Shown: in pieces, positions 25,601 through 34,416 of the stretch
Position numbering within the stretch: the stretch's first letter is position 1
Layout: every line of letters starts with the position of its first letter
NCBI RefSeq assembly: GCF_007301515.1
Contig: NZ_CP041666.1
Location: forward strand, 3,551,399 to 3,615,398
DNA: 64,000 nucleotides
Direction: 5' to 3'
Origin: Radiobacillus deserti
GTDB lineage: Bacteria > Bacillota > Bacilli > Bacillales > Amphibacillaceae
Translations under genes and position numbers: made by a program
The notes under the pieces: generated by a model
Database searches by the model: none
Told to the model about the DNA's origin: nothing
Seen by the model: only the letters and a program-made list of their open reading frames with translations

Positions 25601-25799
25601 AAATATACGTGTCTCTTCCTGTCCAGAAATCGCCCACTCGAATCGTATTCCAGTTGCCTCCCTGTGGTGGCTTTGCTCCTACTCTTCCGTCTACATCTTC
25701 TTGAAAGTCCAACACTTCAAGATTTTGTATCTGTTCATAACGGTAGGTTGCTAATTCCTTTACTCTTGCCTCCAATTTCTTTTCCGTCCAAAACATCAT
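22665..25799 (-). CDS. GH38 alpha-mannosidase, 1044 aa
   Basis: Catalytic GH38 domain: IRTIGHTHIDVAWLWRLKHT (zinc His and Asp), EGAMWLEPDCNIPAGES (nucleophile Asp in the EPDCN stretch), LWLPDVFGYSWALPQIL, then the RNQFHDIIPGSSI zinc histidine motif. The C-terminal half is the beta-rich GH38 domain. No signal peptide, so it is cytoplasmic and probably cleaves imported alpha-mannosides to mannose. Start at the first of two ATGs (25799) after GGGGG. Same operon as the ROK repressor (25809), kinase and manA. Confidence 0.95.
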   Translation of the reverse strand: MMFWTEKKLEARVKELATYRYEQIQNLEVLDFQEDVDGRVGAKPPQGGNWNTIRVGDFWTGRDTYIWLRKQVIIPANWKGKKVVGLFNFGRTGGGHNSGFESLLYVNGEPFQGVDTNHEEVFFKEEHIGTNVDLTFRLWSGLEGLEGRGRAPYEHDHKIQQAQLAILHEATDDLYFTSKAVLQTLTVLSEHSPEHKQLLQAVNKTYQFIDWSYPGSDRFYQSVEEARTFLSDALEQIGKQHPIVIRTIGHTHIDVAWLWRLKHTREKAARSFSTVLRLMEMYPEYIFLQSQPQLYEYIKQDYPELYEKIKARIQEGRWEAEGAMWLEPDCNIPAGESFVRQLLHGTRFLKQEFIVDSKYLWLPDVFGYSWALPQILKKSGIETFMTTKISWNQYNRMPHDTFKWRGMDGTEILTHFITTPIPGNKGWQYTYNGELLAETVQGIWDVYRDKDLTNELLISYGYGDGGGGVNREMLEMRRRLDQMPGLPHVKTGKAGAFFDQLHEQIKSTDHYVHTWDGELYLEYHRGTYTSQAYNKKMNRKLELAFRKVELLGSLTSLVKQNWSHYPTENLFNAWKILLRNQFHDIIPGSSIQEVYEDSREELSEAESLANEAIETIQHEFINKESVYTILNDASWKRKGLVMLPEQKGSGVWVDASGDVLQAAKTKDGWMVSLEDVPSVGVTTIRYKESEETPSTSSPFHIGSSSIRTPFYDIEWNEQGQLSKLWDVKAKRSVLKEKETANQLQVFEDKPMFWDAWDIDVFYQEKQRTVNQLNSVEIIEENGLRAIIRFEWTYLQSIITQDMIVYADSRRIDFQTCVDWQETNQLLKVAFPVDVRSTEATYDIQFGNVKRPTHWNTSWDFAKFETAAHQWADLSEKGYGVSLLNDSKYGYDIKDYVMRLTLLKSAQFPDRTQDQGKHTFTYSLLPHQGDWIDGQTVQEAWDLNQPLQPLEGQLLDSPASLFELSKDHVLIDAVKKAEDSNQLVVRLHEFTGERGEVELRSNFAINQWQESDLMEKEVGEKQATESIRFFIKPYEIKTFLIDLTK

Positions 25800-25808
25800 T
25801 TTTCCCCC

Positions 25809-26987
25809 TTATTTAGGTTGGCGTATAAATTGTTCTGGATGTTCAAAAACATGCTGTAGGATAACGGCTGCAGCTCCTATTAGAGGAGCATGGTCCTGAA
25901 ACACCGAAACAGATATATCCGGTACTCCATTTTCTCGAGTAAAACATCTTTCTGATATTATATTTTTCACACTTTCTGCCATGGGCGGATATCCATTAAT
26001 TAAGGCACCACCCAATATCACTTCTGCGGGGTTTAACATGTTTACTGCGTTCGTAATACCAGTTGCGAGATAGGACGTTACCGTTTCCAGTTCCTTTTGT
26101 AACACTTCATTACCGTTCCTCGCTTCTTGCATAATTGCATCCATTAACATGGAGGGTCTGTTTCGCTCTAATGCGATACCAGAAGCATAAAGCTCTAAAC
26201 AACCTATGTTTCCACATCGACAAATCGGACCGTGTATATCTACGGTTGCATGTCCTAGTTCACCTGCACCATTTAAGAAACCTCGGTAAATGGAACCATT
26301 AAATAGGATGCCGCCTCCAGTTCCTCTATCCGCAAACACATACAGCATGTTCGGTTTACGATTTGCAAACCAATACTCTCCTAATGCTGCTGCATCGGCG
26401 TCCTTTTCTAAACGCGCTTCAACTCCATAACGTGTTTTAAGTAAATCACGAATCTCTACTCCATCTAAGCCGGTTAAATTAGGGGGAGACAACAGCACAC
26501 CTTTTTCGGCATGCAAAGGACCAGGACTGGCAATCCCTATTCCAATCACCTCTTGCTTATTAGGCAGAGTTTTTTCAAAAACAGAATCAACCAATTCATA
26601 AATCGTACCCAAGTCGACTTGAAAGGTTCCATCTTCTTTCCGTACATGATGCTCTGATTCTGCATACACGACTTCACCTGAAACATTAATTAAAGCAGCT
26701 GTCGTGCTTGCTACGGCAATATCCACAGAAATAACATGATATCGCTCGTCAGCTAATTGATATAAAATCGGTTTTCTTCCTCCACTCGATTGTCCATAAC
26801 CTGCTTCCACAATCCACTCTGATTCCATTAGTTCCTGAACAATATTAGAGACCGTTGCGAATGTAAGCTTCGTAATGGGAACGAGCTCAGCCTTGGAAAT
26901 AGGCTTATAGCGATGGATAGCATGGAGAACCGTGGAACGATTTAAACGTTTCATACTATCAGAATTGCCTCCAACGGGTTGACGCAT
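25809..26987 (-). CDS. ROK-family transcriptional repressor (NagC/XylR type)
   Basis: 392 aa. An N-terminal winged HTH (SKAELVPITKLTFATVSNIV, about 34-53) is fused to a ROK domain with the zinc motif GHATVDIHGPICRCGNIGC and LEKDADAAALGEYWF. Such proteins bind operator DNA and release it on binding a sugar. As the first gene of the operon it likely controls the downstream mannosidase, kinase and manA as well as itself. The ROK domain has the catalytic-type Asp but repressors in the family rarely have kinase activity. Confidence 0.92.
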   Translation of the reverse strand: MRQPVGGNSDSMKRLNRSTVLHAIHRYKPISKAELVPITKLTFATVSNIVQELMESEWIVEAGYGQSSGGRKPILYQLADERYHVISVDIAVASTTAALINVSGEVVYAESEHHVRKEDGTFQVDLGTIYELVDSVFEKTLPNKQEVIGIGIASPGPLHAEKGVLLSPPNLTGLDGVEIRDLLKTRYGVEARLEKDADAAALGEYWFANRKPNMLYVFADRGTGGGILFNGSIYRGFLNGAGELGHATVDIHGPICRCGNIGCLELYASGIALERNRPSMLMDAIMQEARNGNEVLQKELETVTSYLATGITNAVNMLNPAEVILGGALINGYPPMAESVKNIISERCFTRENGVPDISVSVFQDHAPLIGAAAVILQHVFEHPEQFIRQPK

Positions 26988-27007
26988 CTTTTGTCCCTCC
27001 TAACTTC

Positions 27008-27021
27008 TTAAAACGATTTGA
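27008..27021 (-). promoter_or_regulatory. cre-like site upstream of the mannoside operon
   Basis: TTAAAACGATTTGA at 27008-27021 differs from the CcpA consensus core TGAAANCGNTTNCA at two symmetric positions. It lies just upstream of the repressor start (26987), where catabolite control would act. A weak match. Confidence 0.25.
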
Positions 27022-27091
27022 ATAAGTTAAGTGTATCGTTATCATCTCCTTAATTCAATCCTTATGGGAGAATTACTTAATTTTCACACAG

Positions 27092-27286
27092 TTATACACA
27101 GTATTGTACACAAATCAGTGGAAAACCTAGTTATTATTCACATGTAAACAAGTTATGCACAGAGTTATCCACATAATCACATTTTTTGTTCTTTATTTAG
27201 TGGAGGAGCATATGTTCGACACCATATGTGGTCAGTTATCCTCATATTCATCCACAGACTGTGAATAAAATTGTCACTTATACACA
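27092..27286. promoter_or_regulatory. DnaA-box cluster between the mannoside operon and htrA
   Basis: Six exact TTATNCACA matches: 27092-27100, 27134-27142, 27153-27161, 27165-27173 (TTATCCACA), 27278-27286, and 27260-27268 in the opposite orientation. One-mismatch copies are at 27104-27112 and 27248-27256. The region (26988-27303) has no gene. Titration of DnaA or DnaA-controlled transcription is plausible; B. subtilis is known to carry DnaA-box clusters away from the replication start. Confidence 0.75.
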
Positions 27287-27303
27287 TATTTTTGCTACAA
27301 AAA

Positions 27304-27336
27304 AGGACTTGTGGAGATAGTTTCTCCACAAGTCCT
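27304..27336 (-). terminator. Intrinsic terminator of htrA
   Basis: Perfect 14-base stem (27304-27317 with 27323-27336) and a run of T on the minus strand, at the end of the wal operon. Confidence 0.9.
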
Positions 27337-27346
27337 CTGTTATCCT

Positions 27347-28570
27347 TTAATAATCTTGAGAACCTAACGTAACGGTTGTTTCTTGTTTCTCTCCATCACG
27401 ATAGAAGGTAACATTCATTTGTTGACCAGGTTTTTTTTCTTGATACAGATGCTTTCTTAAATCAATAATGTCTTCAATTGGTTCCCCATCCAGATGAGTT
27501 ATAACATCTAATTCTTCCAGACCCGCCTGATCTGCTGGTGACATTGGCTCAATACTTCTTAAATAGATACCACCTTTTACCGTGTCGGGTAAACGAAGAT
27601 CCTGTTTCCACTCAATCTGTGCAAGTTCGTTTAAGGAATAGGCTTCCACACCTAAATAAGCTCTCGTTACTTTACCTTCTGTTTCCAGCTGCCGAATAAT
27701 CGGTAGCGCATCATCAATCGGAATGGCAAAGCCAATTCCTTCTACAGACGACTGGGCAATCTTCATCGAATTAATTCCAATTAACTTTCCTTGTAAATTG
27801 ATTAGAGCTCCTCCACTATTACCCGGGTTGATAGCTGCATCGGTTTGGATAACTTCTGCTTGCCAGTCGGCACGACCATCCATGTCAAAATCCTGTGGTA
27901 TCGCACGTTTCTTTCCGCTAATAATACCTTCGGTTACAGATCCAGCAAACATAAGGCCTAATGGATTTCCGATTGCGATAGCAGGCTCTCCTACTTTAAC
28001 ACTTTCGGATTCTCCCAATTCAATAACATTTTCTATCTCGGAGCCATCCATTTCTAGTACGGCCAAATCTGTAAATAGGTCGCTACCTCTTATCTGTGCC
28101 TGTATATGCGTATTATCCGATAACACGACTTCTACTTCATCTGCCCCTTCGATAACGTGGTGATTTGTTACTACATAAGCTTTTCCATCTTCCTTTTTAT
28201 AAATTACACCAGAGCCTGTACCAGCTTCTGTTGCGTCTCCACCTTCCATCCAAAAGCCTTCTTGTGATTGATAATTGACAACCCCTACCACAGCTGGTGT
28301 CACATCTCCCACAACATGAGTGATTTGAGAGGAAACATCTACATTCACTTGCTGCAACGGTCCTGATGGAGTGGAGCCTCCATCTCCTTGCATAATTTCA
28401 TTTCCATTATCCGTTTTCGTATATGGTAATAAATTGGATTCTATCAATGCTGGCAAAGCAAGCACTACAATTAATGCACCTACAATCGCTCCGATAAACG
28501 TAGATAAAATCCAAGCACCTCGAACTCCTCTGGAGCGTCTAGGTCTGTAATGATCATCATAATACCCCAT
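27347..28570 (-). CDS. yyxA: HtrA-like membrane-anchored serine protease (YyxA/HtrC-type)
   Basis: 407 aa. One N-terminal membrane segment (WILSTFIGAIVGALIVVLAL), then a trypsin-like protease domain with His (VVTNHHVIEG), Asp (DLFTDLAVLE) and Ser (NPGNSGGALIN), and a C-terminal PDZ domain (GIYLRSIEPMSPADQAGL). Such proteases degrade misfolded envelope proteins. Located after walJ in the same direction, as in B. subtilis (there named yyxA or htrC), 85 bases away, followed by a terminator. Probably co-transcribed with the wal genes. Confidence 0.93.
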   Translation of the reverse strand: MGYYDDHYRPRRSRGVRGAWILSTFIGAIVGALIVVLALPALIESNLLPYTKTDNGNEIMQGDGGSTPSGPLQQVNVDVSSQITHVVGDVTPAVVGVVNYQSQEGFWMEGGDATEAGTGSGVIYKKEDGKAYVVTNHHVIEGADEVEVVLSDNTHIQAQIRGSDLFTDLAVLEMDGSEIENVIELGESESVKVGEPAIAIGNPLGLMFAGSVTEGIISGKKRAIPQDFDMDGRADWQAEVIQTDAAINPGNSGGALINLQGKLIGINSMKIAQSSVEGIGFAIPIDDALPIIRQLETEGKVTRAYLGVEAYSLNELAQIEWKQDLRLPDTVKGGIYLRSIEPMSPADQAGLEELDVITHLDGEPIEDIIDLRKHLYQEKKPGQQMNVTFYRDGEKQETTVTLGSQDY

Positions 28571-28655
28571 AAGACCAATCCTTTCTGTCTGGACTTCATT
28601 AGACAGTAATCCGTTCTAAGGACAACGGTTCTAGTATTACCGGATGGGATTACTC

Positions 28656-29453
28656 TTAAACTACCTCATAGAGATTCGTAGGTGTTGTTGGGTCGGTATC
28701 ACATAAGTCTACACCATTTCCAATTTGGAAACCTCTCTCTGTTAAAATGTTGGAAACTGACATTCTCGCTAGATCCTTCATGTTGTTATCTTTACTAAGG
28801 TGTGCCAAATAAATACGCTTTGTTTTGTTCCCAATAATATCGCTTAAAGCAAGTCCACAATCATCGTTGGAAACGTGACCAGAATCCCCTAGAATTCTTC
28901 GTTTTACATTCCACGGATATCTACCCATTCTTAACATGGATACGTCATGATTAGCTTCAAAGATGAGCGCATCTGCATCCTCCACCGTTTTCTTAATATG
29001 CTCCGATACATAGCCTAAATCTGTCACGAGTGCTACTTTTTTTCCATTATGATGAAAGGTAAAAAACATCGGCTCTGCAGCATCATGAGATACACCAAAG
29101 GATTCTACATCCATATCACTAAACGTTTGAACTTGGTTCGTCTCAAAAATAAATTTTTGATCGAGACTTATCTTTCCAATATGCCCCTCCATCGCCTGCC
29201 ACGTTTTTTCATTAGCATAAATGGGAAGATTGTATCTCCGTGCCATAATTCCAAGTCCTTTAATATGGTCACTATGCTCATGAGTAACAAGAAGCTTGGT
29301 AAGACTATTTGGATCGATATGGACTTCCCCAAGCAAACGCTCCATTTCTTTCCCGCTTAAACCAGCATCTACAAGAATTTTTTCTTTTTCTGTTGCCACG
29401 TAGAATGCATTTCCCGTACTTCCAGATGCAAGTACACTAAATGTTAACGTCAT
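28656..29453 (-). CDS. walJ: WalJ (YycJ), metallo-beta-lactamase-fold hydrolase
   Basis: 265 aa with the MBL zinc motif THEHSDHIKGLG and a GHVSNDDC histidine, plus FEANHDVSMLRMG. Members of this family (YycJ/WalJ) have been linked to DNA handling and cell-wall control; the exact substrate is open. The start at 29453 is chosen because GGAGAAGA precedes that ATG and it overlaps the walI stop by four bases (ATGA). The frame is open five codons further upstream. Confidence 0.93.
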   Translation of the reverse strand: MTLTFSVLASGSTGNAFYVATEKEKILVDAGLSGKEMERLLGEVHIDPNSLTKLLVTHEHSDHIKGLGIMARRYNLPIYANEKTWQAMEGHIGKISLDQKFIFETNQVQTFSDMDVESFGVSHDAAEPMFFTFHHNGKKVALVTDLGYVSEHIKKTVEDADALIFEANHDVSMLRMGRYPWNVKRRILGDSGHVSNDDCGLALSDIIGNKTKRIYLAHLSKDNNMKDLARMSVSNILTERGFQIGNGVDLCDTDPTTPTNLYEVV

Positions 29454-30406
29454 TCTTCTCCACTCCAATTTGCTGTATCTAATACTTGTAGAAGTTTTTG
29501 TTTTGCTGTATTCAATACTTTGTTTTCTTCCTCTGTATCTGTTTGTTGTTTCGTAATACTAGCTACTACACTATTTAACGACTCTTTAATGAAGTTGTTC
29601 TCATCCTTCGTTAATATTAAACCACCTTCAATTGCGTTGACAAAATAATTGTTAGATTCTTTAAAATGAATCTTCCAGGTTGGCGCAAAAACTTGGACAC
29701 CGTCTTCTAATGGTGCCAAGGTTAAATAACCAAGTGATGGTTTTTCATTCACCTCTAAAATATTGGACCCACTTACTGGTAAATTTTCAGCATTAAAATA
29801 CACTTGACTTACTGCTTGATAAGGTGTCATAATTTCTTTTTTCTGATCCGCTTGGTCTTCAAGCTCAAGTTCAGACAACATAGTCTGCATATAGGAAGTT
29901 GCTTCGTTGTTATCATTAAGAAAAATGAGTAAAAGCCCTCCTTTATTATAAAAGATTGGCTTATCATCCTTAACCTGAAACAGTACTAATGTGTTTGTTG
30001 CCTCATTTTTTCCCCAAATGGTGTATTGATCTCCAAATGGAACAAATCCACTAATAATCTGTTTCATTTCTTCCTTTGTAGCTTTTTCTTTAATCGGAAC
30101 AGGTTTTTCTAATTCCGAAATTAATGTGTTCGTTCCCACAATGGTATATTCCTGCTCCGTTAGAGCATCTAATGCATCCTGTTTAGTAGTGAAATCTACC
30201 TGTTTCGTTGTGATAATTGCTTCCTTTCTCACTTCTTTATCTAGCTTATCTAGTCCCTCTACATTTGCCTTCAACACCTCTTCATCGCTTATGGTTTGAT
30301 ACGTGTTTAATTCTTCTTCTTGGCTTGTAAAGTATTGCCTTACAAGAAAAATATCTAAGATAAGGAAGCAGAGAATGAAAAGCGTCTTAATTTGGCCCCA
30401 TTGCAT
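29450..30406 (-). CDS. walI: WalI (YycI), regulator of WalK
   Basis: 318 aa with one N-terminal membrane helix (LFILCFLILDIFLVRQYF, about 9-26) and an extracytoplasmic domain. WalI and WalH bind the WalK kinase at the membrane and restrain it in Bacillus. The pattern GYLTLAPLEDGVQVFAPTWK and the two-fold YycI fold follow the family. It overlaps walH by 20 bases at 30387-30406, so translation is coupled. Confidence 0.93.
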   Translation of the reverse strand: MQWGQIKTLFILCFLILDIFLVRQYFTSQEEELNTYQTISDEEVLKANVEGLDKLDKEVRKEAIITTKQVDFTTKQDALDALTEQEYTIVGTNTLISELEKPVPIKEKATKEEMKQIISGFVPFGDQYTIWGKNEATNTLVLFQVKDDKPIFYNKGGLLLIFLNDNNEATSYMQTMLSELELEDQADQKKEIMTPYQAVSQVYFNAENLPVSGSNILEVNEKPSLGYLTLAPLEDGVQVFAPTWKIHFKESNNYFVNAIEGGLILTKDENNFIKESLNSVVASITKQQTDTEEENKVLNTAKQKLLQVLDTANWSGEE

Positions 30407-31745
30407 TCCCTTTCCCTCCTTCCTTCGTATCCTTGAAGGTAATCTCTCGCCATCCTAAGTTATCTCGAATAAACCAGCCTGGTGTTAGCTTAAACACATC
30501 TTGATCACCCGTTTGTTCAATTTGATAACCGATGGAGATATTTTGAATGTTGCTACCAAACTGATCTCGATTATTATTAATATAATGTATTACTTGTTCT
30601 CCAGATTTTAACCATATAGAACTAGGACCACCTAGCGAATCCTTTAATTCAATAAGGGGACGGTTATATTGATAGACACCTGGTCCTTCTCCAGATCCTC
30701 GCATAATTAATTCTATCGTTGCTAGATTTTTACTTCTGTCAAAGACTGGATATTCTCTATAAAAAAGTCGGTACACCACTCGATTCGGATATGTCTCTAG
30801 AGTATCCATAATATATTCGTCCTGTTTCGTTGTAGTCCAGCCTTTATGCTTATTAATGTATTGAACACTTTGGTTAATGAGCTCAATGGAATCCATCTTA
30901 ATTCTTTCCGATTTTTTTGCATCTGTAAATCGCATGTAATATTCAAAACGACGTAGCATGCCATAGTAATCCGTATAAACCTGTTCGGATGGCAATCCAC
31001 TTGGATTACTATCATGGACTACAGAAGGATCACTAAACGTAGCATTAATAAGGTATGGATCTGGATTTATCTTAGATACCGTGTAGGTGCTACGCGTCAT
31101 CTCTACACTCTTCATCGGAAGATAAATAGGTGGGAATCCTTCATTATCCTGATAAGCCACGTATTCAATAAGGTCTTTTTCTTCTCTAAATTCTTCGAGA
31201 CGATTTCGAACACCGGGTACGTTTTGCACATTGGCTTTAACCTTAATGCCTGTTTTCGTATTTAAAAATTGAACAACGACGTTTCCTTGATTGTTATTTG
31301 GGAGAATGTAGATTCGATTGAATTCTCCGTTGAATGCTTCAATATTCTCTCCTTCATCTACCACAAATAAATCCTTTATGACCTGAAATGGGATTAACAC
31401 CGGAAAAATGACTTCGACTTGATTCTCTTGTTCCGGAATATCTGAATCCGTTAGACTCTCAAATTCAAATAGAGACCAATCATGCATGTATTCATAAAAT
31501 TTATCTTCATCTTCTTTATTTTTAAGCCCATAATGATCATTATTTACTTCCATAATAATATCACTTGGCTCAAGGAGGCTTTTCTTTGTCTCTTCAATCC
31601 CCCCTGTATCTGTTTCAATAAAACGGTTATCATCCATGACGTCGCCACTATTCGGCTTTTGATTCCAAATCCCAAACGTAAGAACCAAACTCAGTATGAT
31701 CAAGCCTGCTAATAAAATAGATTTAATGCTCTCTAAGTTCATCAT
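30387..31745 (-). CDS. walH: WalH (YycH), regulator of WalK
   Basis: 452 aa with one N-terminal membrane anchor (SILLAGLIILSLVLTFGIW, about 9-27) and a large outer domain (LLEPSDIIMEVNNDHYGLKN...). The order walR, walK, walH, walI, walJ is that of Bacillus. It overlaps the walK stop by four bases (31742-31745). Role: with WalI, tuning WalK in response to wall metabolism; no catalytic motif is seen. Confidence 0.93.
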   Translation of the reverse strand: MMNLESIKSILLAGLIILSLVLTFGIWNQKPNSGDVMDDNRFIETDTGGIEETKKSLLEPSDIIMEVNNDHYGLKNKEDEDKFYEYMHDWSLFEFESLTDSDIPEQENQVEVIFPVLIPFQVIKDLFVVDEGENIEAFNGEFNRIYILPNNNQGNVVVQFLNTKTGIKVKANVQNVPGVRNRLEEFREEKDLIEYVAYQDNEGFPPIYLPMKSVEMTRSTYTVSKINPDPYLINATFSDPSVVHDSNPSGLPSEQVYTDYYGMLRRFEYYMRFTDAKKSERIKMDSIELINQSVQYINKHKGWTTTKQDEYIMDTLETYPNRVVYRLFYREYPVFDRSKNLATIELIMRGSGEGPGVYQYNRPLIELKDSLGGPSSIWLKSGEQVIHYINNNRDQFGSNIQNISIGYQIEQTGDQDVFKLTPGWFIRDNLGWREITFKDTKEGGKGNAMGPN

Positions 31746-33562
31746 CGATTCCTCCGCTTCTTCTGCATCAGCGGAAGGACAAAGAGAATTGTAGTCCCTT
31801 TCCCTTCTTTACTTTCAGCCCAAATATGACCGTTATGTGCTTCAACTAGTTCTTTTGCAATGGCAAGACCTAATCCCGTTCCTCCTAAATTTCGTGAGCG
31901 CGCCTTATCTGCACGATAAAATCGTTCAAATATTTTATCTACCTTTTCTTTCGCAATGCCAACTCCCTGATCCGCAATACTTATAACGACTCTTCTGCGT
32001 TCCTTGACAATCTTGAATGTAATTTTTCCACCCTCTGGTGAGTATTTAATCGCATTGGATATAATGTTATCGATAACCTGGGTCATTTTATCTTTGTCTA
32101 ACCACACTAACACATGGTCACGTGGAAATTGTCTCTCAAACAAAATATCCTCTGATTTATTCATTTCAAAGCGATCTATAATGTGATGGAAATATTGAAC
32201 AAAATCCACTTTTTCCTTATATAAGGTATGTCCTTTGTTATCCATCTTCGATAGTTGCAATAAGTCATTAACAAGCCGAATCATCCGCTCTGTTTCCGTT
32301 TGCGTAACATTTAAAAATTTAGGTGCAATCTCTTGATCTTCCCATGCCCCATCCGTTAAAGCTTCTAGATAACTTCGCATCGTTGTTAGTGGTGTACGTA
32401 ACTCATGCGATACGTTGGAAACGAATTCCCGTCGTTCTTTTTCTACTTTTTCTTGCTCTGTTACATCACTAATCACTGTAATAAAACCGGAAACGTGTTC
32501 ATCCTCATCTTGAACAGCTGAGAAATTTGCACGCAATAAGAAAAACTGCTCATCATCACTAAGATCCAAAATTCGTGAACCGGTTATTTCCGTATCCAGA
32601 ACATCTGAAATTTCTTCTTCCATATTAAGCACATCTGTTAAAAGTCTTCCTTTCACATCATCAAAACTAGTGCCTAATAAGTCTTCGGCAGATTCATTCA
32701 TTAAGGTAATGTGACCGGAAGTGTCTGTAGCAATAACACCGTCAGACATGTTTGATAAAACAGAGCTTAGCTTTCTTCGTTCTCCTTCGGTCGTTACATG
32801 AGCTTGCCGCAGCCGATCACTCATATCATTAAATGTTGTCCCTAATTGACCAATTTCATCATTTCCATAAACGTTTACCTTTTGAGAGAAATCCCCTGTT
32901 GCTAAAATACTAGCTTGTTTTCGCATTTCTGTAATAGGTCTCGTAATCGTTCGAGCAACCAAAATCCCCAAAACTGCAGAAATAATGACAGCGATGACGG
33001 TGCCTCGAAGAAAAATTTCATTGACACGTTGAAGCTGATCATAAATACTTTCCATACTTGCCACAATATAAATCGCCCCGATAGCTTCATCGCCATTCTT
33101 GATCGGCACCGTTCGAACTTGTATCCGATCTAAACTTCCTTGCTCTCGCATTTCAGTTGTAGATGGGGTACCAAATATAATCGATTGCGTGATTCGTTCC
33201 TCCGTAATTCTTTTTCCGATTAATTCTTGATCATCCTTTGTTCCAATAACTCGATACTGGTTATCGATGACCTTTAAATCCGAAAACAATTCACTATCGT
33301 AGGTTTCAATAATACTGGCCACTTCTTGCTTTAATGTTGGTCCTTCTCCGCCTTCTGTTCGCTCTTTAGTAAAGGCTTGCTCCAGATATTCTGTTAACCC
33401 TTTAATTCGCTGAGTCATTGTATCTTCAAAGTTACTTTTTAAGCTCTCTTCAAGTCCCCTCACAAAATATGCGCCAATGACCTGAATAGCTAAAAGTAAC
33501 AACAAAATAAGCACGATGATTAACTTCAGCTGTATCGATTGGAAGAAACCTACTTTTTTCAT
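31742..33562 (-). CDS. walK: WalK (YycG), essential cell-wall sensor histidine kinase
   Basis: 606 aa: TM1 (LKLIIVLILLLLLAIQVIGA), a long extracytoplasmic sensor, TM2 (GTVIAVIISAVLGILVA, about 186-202), HAMP (RTITRPITEMRKQA), PAS (LSNMSDGVIATDTSGHI), HisKA with FVSNVSHELRTPLTTMRSYL (phospho-His), and HATPase ending GTGLGLAIAKELVEAHNG. Together with WalR it controls autolysins and is essential in Bacillus and Staphylococcus. It starts seven bases downstream of the walR stop codon. Confidence 0.97.
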   Translation of the reverse strand: MKKVGFFQSIQLKLIIVLILLLLLAIQVIGAYFVRGLEESLKSNFEDTMTQRIKGLTEYLEQAFTKERTEGGEGPTLKQEVASIIETYDSELFSDLKVIDNQYRVIGTKDDQELIGKRITEERITQSIIFGTPSTTEMREQGSLDRIQVRTVPIKNGDEAIGAIYIVASMESIYDQLQRVNEIFLRGTVIAVIISAVLGILVARTITRPITEMRKQASILATGDFSQKVNVYGNDEIGQLGTTFNDMSDRLRQAHVTTEGERRKLSSVLSNMSDGVIATDTSGHITLMNESAEDLLGTSFDDVKGRLLTDVLNMEEEISDVLDTEITGSRILDLSDDEQFFLLRANFSAVQDEDEHVSGFITVISDVTEQEKVEKERREFVSNVSHELRTPLTTMRSYLEALTDGAWEDQEIAPKFLNVTQTETERMIRLVNDLLQLSKMDNKGHTLYKEKVDFVQYFHHIIDRFEMNKSEDILFERQFPRDHVLVWLDKDKMTQVIDNIISNAIKYSPEGGKITFKIVKERRRVVISIADQGVGIAKEKVDKIFERFYRADKARSRNLGGTGLGLAIAKELVEAHNGHIWAESKEGKGTTILFVLPLMQKKRRNR

Positions 33563-33568
33563 GAAACA

Positions 33569-34270
33569 TTACTCCTGATCTGGATTTCGCAAATAATATC
33601 CTACACCTCTTCGTGTTACGATCCACATTGGGTTACTTGGGTTTTCCTCAATTTTTTCTCGAAGACGACGTACCGTAACATCGACCGTACGAACATCGCC
33701 ATAGTAATCATAGCCCCATACCGTTTCAAGTAAATGCTCACGAGTCATCACTTGTCCAATGTGTCTTGCTAAATAATGAAGCAGTTCAAATTCACGATGC
33801 GTCAACTCCACTTGTTGACCATCTCTCGTCACGGTGTAAGCATCTGGATGGATGACTAAACTACTAATTTTAATATCCTTCGTTTTTTGTGTGTCCTCCG
33901 GAATCTGTTGCTGTCTACGTAAGTTTGCTTTTACACGTGCAATTACCTCTCGGTTGCTAAAAGGCTTCGTCACGTAATCGTCGGCACCAAGCTCCAAGCC
34001 TAATACTTTATCGATTTCTGAATCCTTTGCTGTAATCATAATAATCGGCATGTTATGAGTTTTGCGAACCTCCCGACACACTTCATTACCATCCTTATTT
34101 GGAAGCATAATATCTAACAGAAGTAAATCTGGATTTTCAGACTGGGTTAATTCAATTGCTTCATCCCCATCATATGCACAGATTACTTCATAACCTTCTT
34201 TTTCTAAGTTGAATTTCAATATATCTGCAATTGGTTTTTCATCATCAACAACCAAAATCTTTTGAGCCAT
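33569..34270 (-). CDS. walR: WalR (YycF), response regulator
   Basis: 233 aa OmpR-type regulator. Receiver domain with VVDDEKPIADIL and phospho-acceptor Asp53 (LLLLDIMLP), Lys in TKPFS, then a winged HTH C-terminal domain (HREFELLHYLARHIGQVMTR; DVTVRRLREKIEEN). It is the first gene of the wal operon, with AGGAGTGA before the start. It binds TGTWAH-N5-TGTWAH sites to drive cell-wall hydrolase genes; the peptidase gene upstream of it is a possible target. Confidence 0.97.
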   Translation of the reverse strand: MAQKILVVDDEKPIADILKFNLEKEGYEVICAYDGDEAIELTQSENPDLLLLDIMLPNKDGNEVCREVRKTHNMPIIMITAKDSEIDKVLGLELGADDYVTKPFSNREVIARVKANLRRQQQIPEDTQKTKDIKISSLVIHPDAYTVTRDGQQVELTHREFELLHYLARHIGQVMTREHLLETVWGYDYYGDVRTVDVTVRRLREKIEENPSNPMWIVTRRGVGYYLRNPDQE

Positions 34271-34372
34271 AGTCTCACTCCTATTCCTACTTAAACTCTC
34301 TCTTATTTTAACGTAATTTCATGAAAAAGTCTTTCGACAGTCGATATTGGCAAGTCATCCCATATATATAGA

Positions 34373-34401
34373 AAACCCCTGTCATTCCATGACAAGGGTT
34401 T
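34373..34401 (-). terminator. Intrinsic terminator of the M23 peptidase gene
   Basis: Stem AAACCCCTGTCAT / ATGACAAGGGTTT with one mismatch, followed on the minus strand by TTTTC; it sits just beyond the peptidase stop codon. Confidence 0.75.
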
Positions 34402-34416
34402 AATTATCAAATTGAA

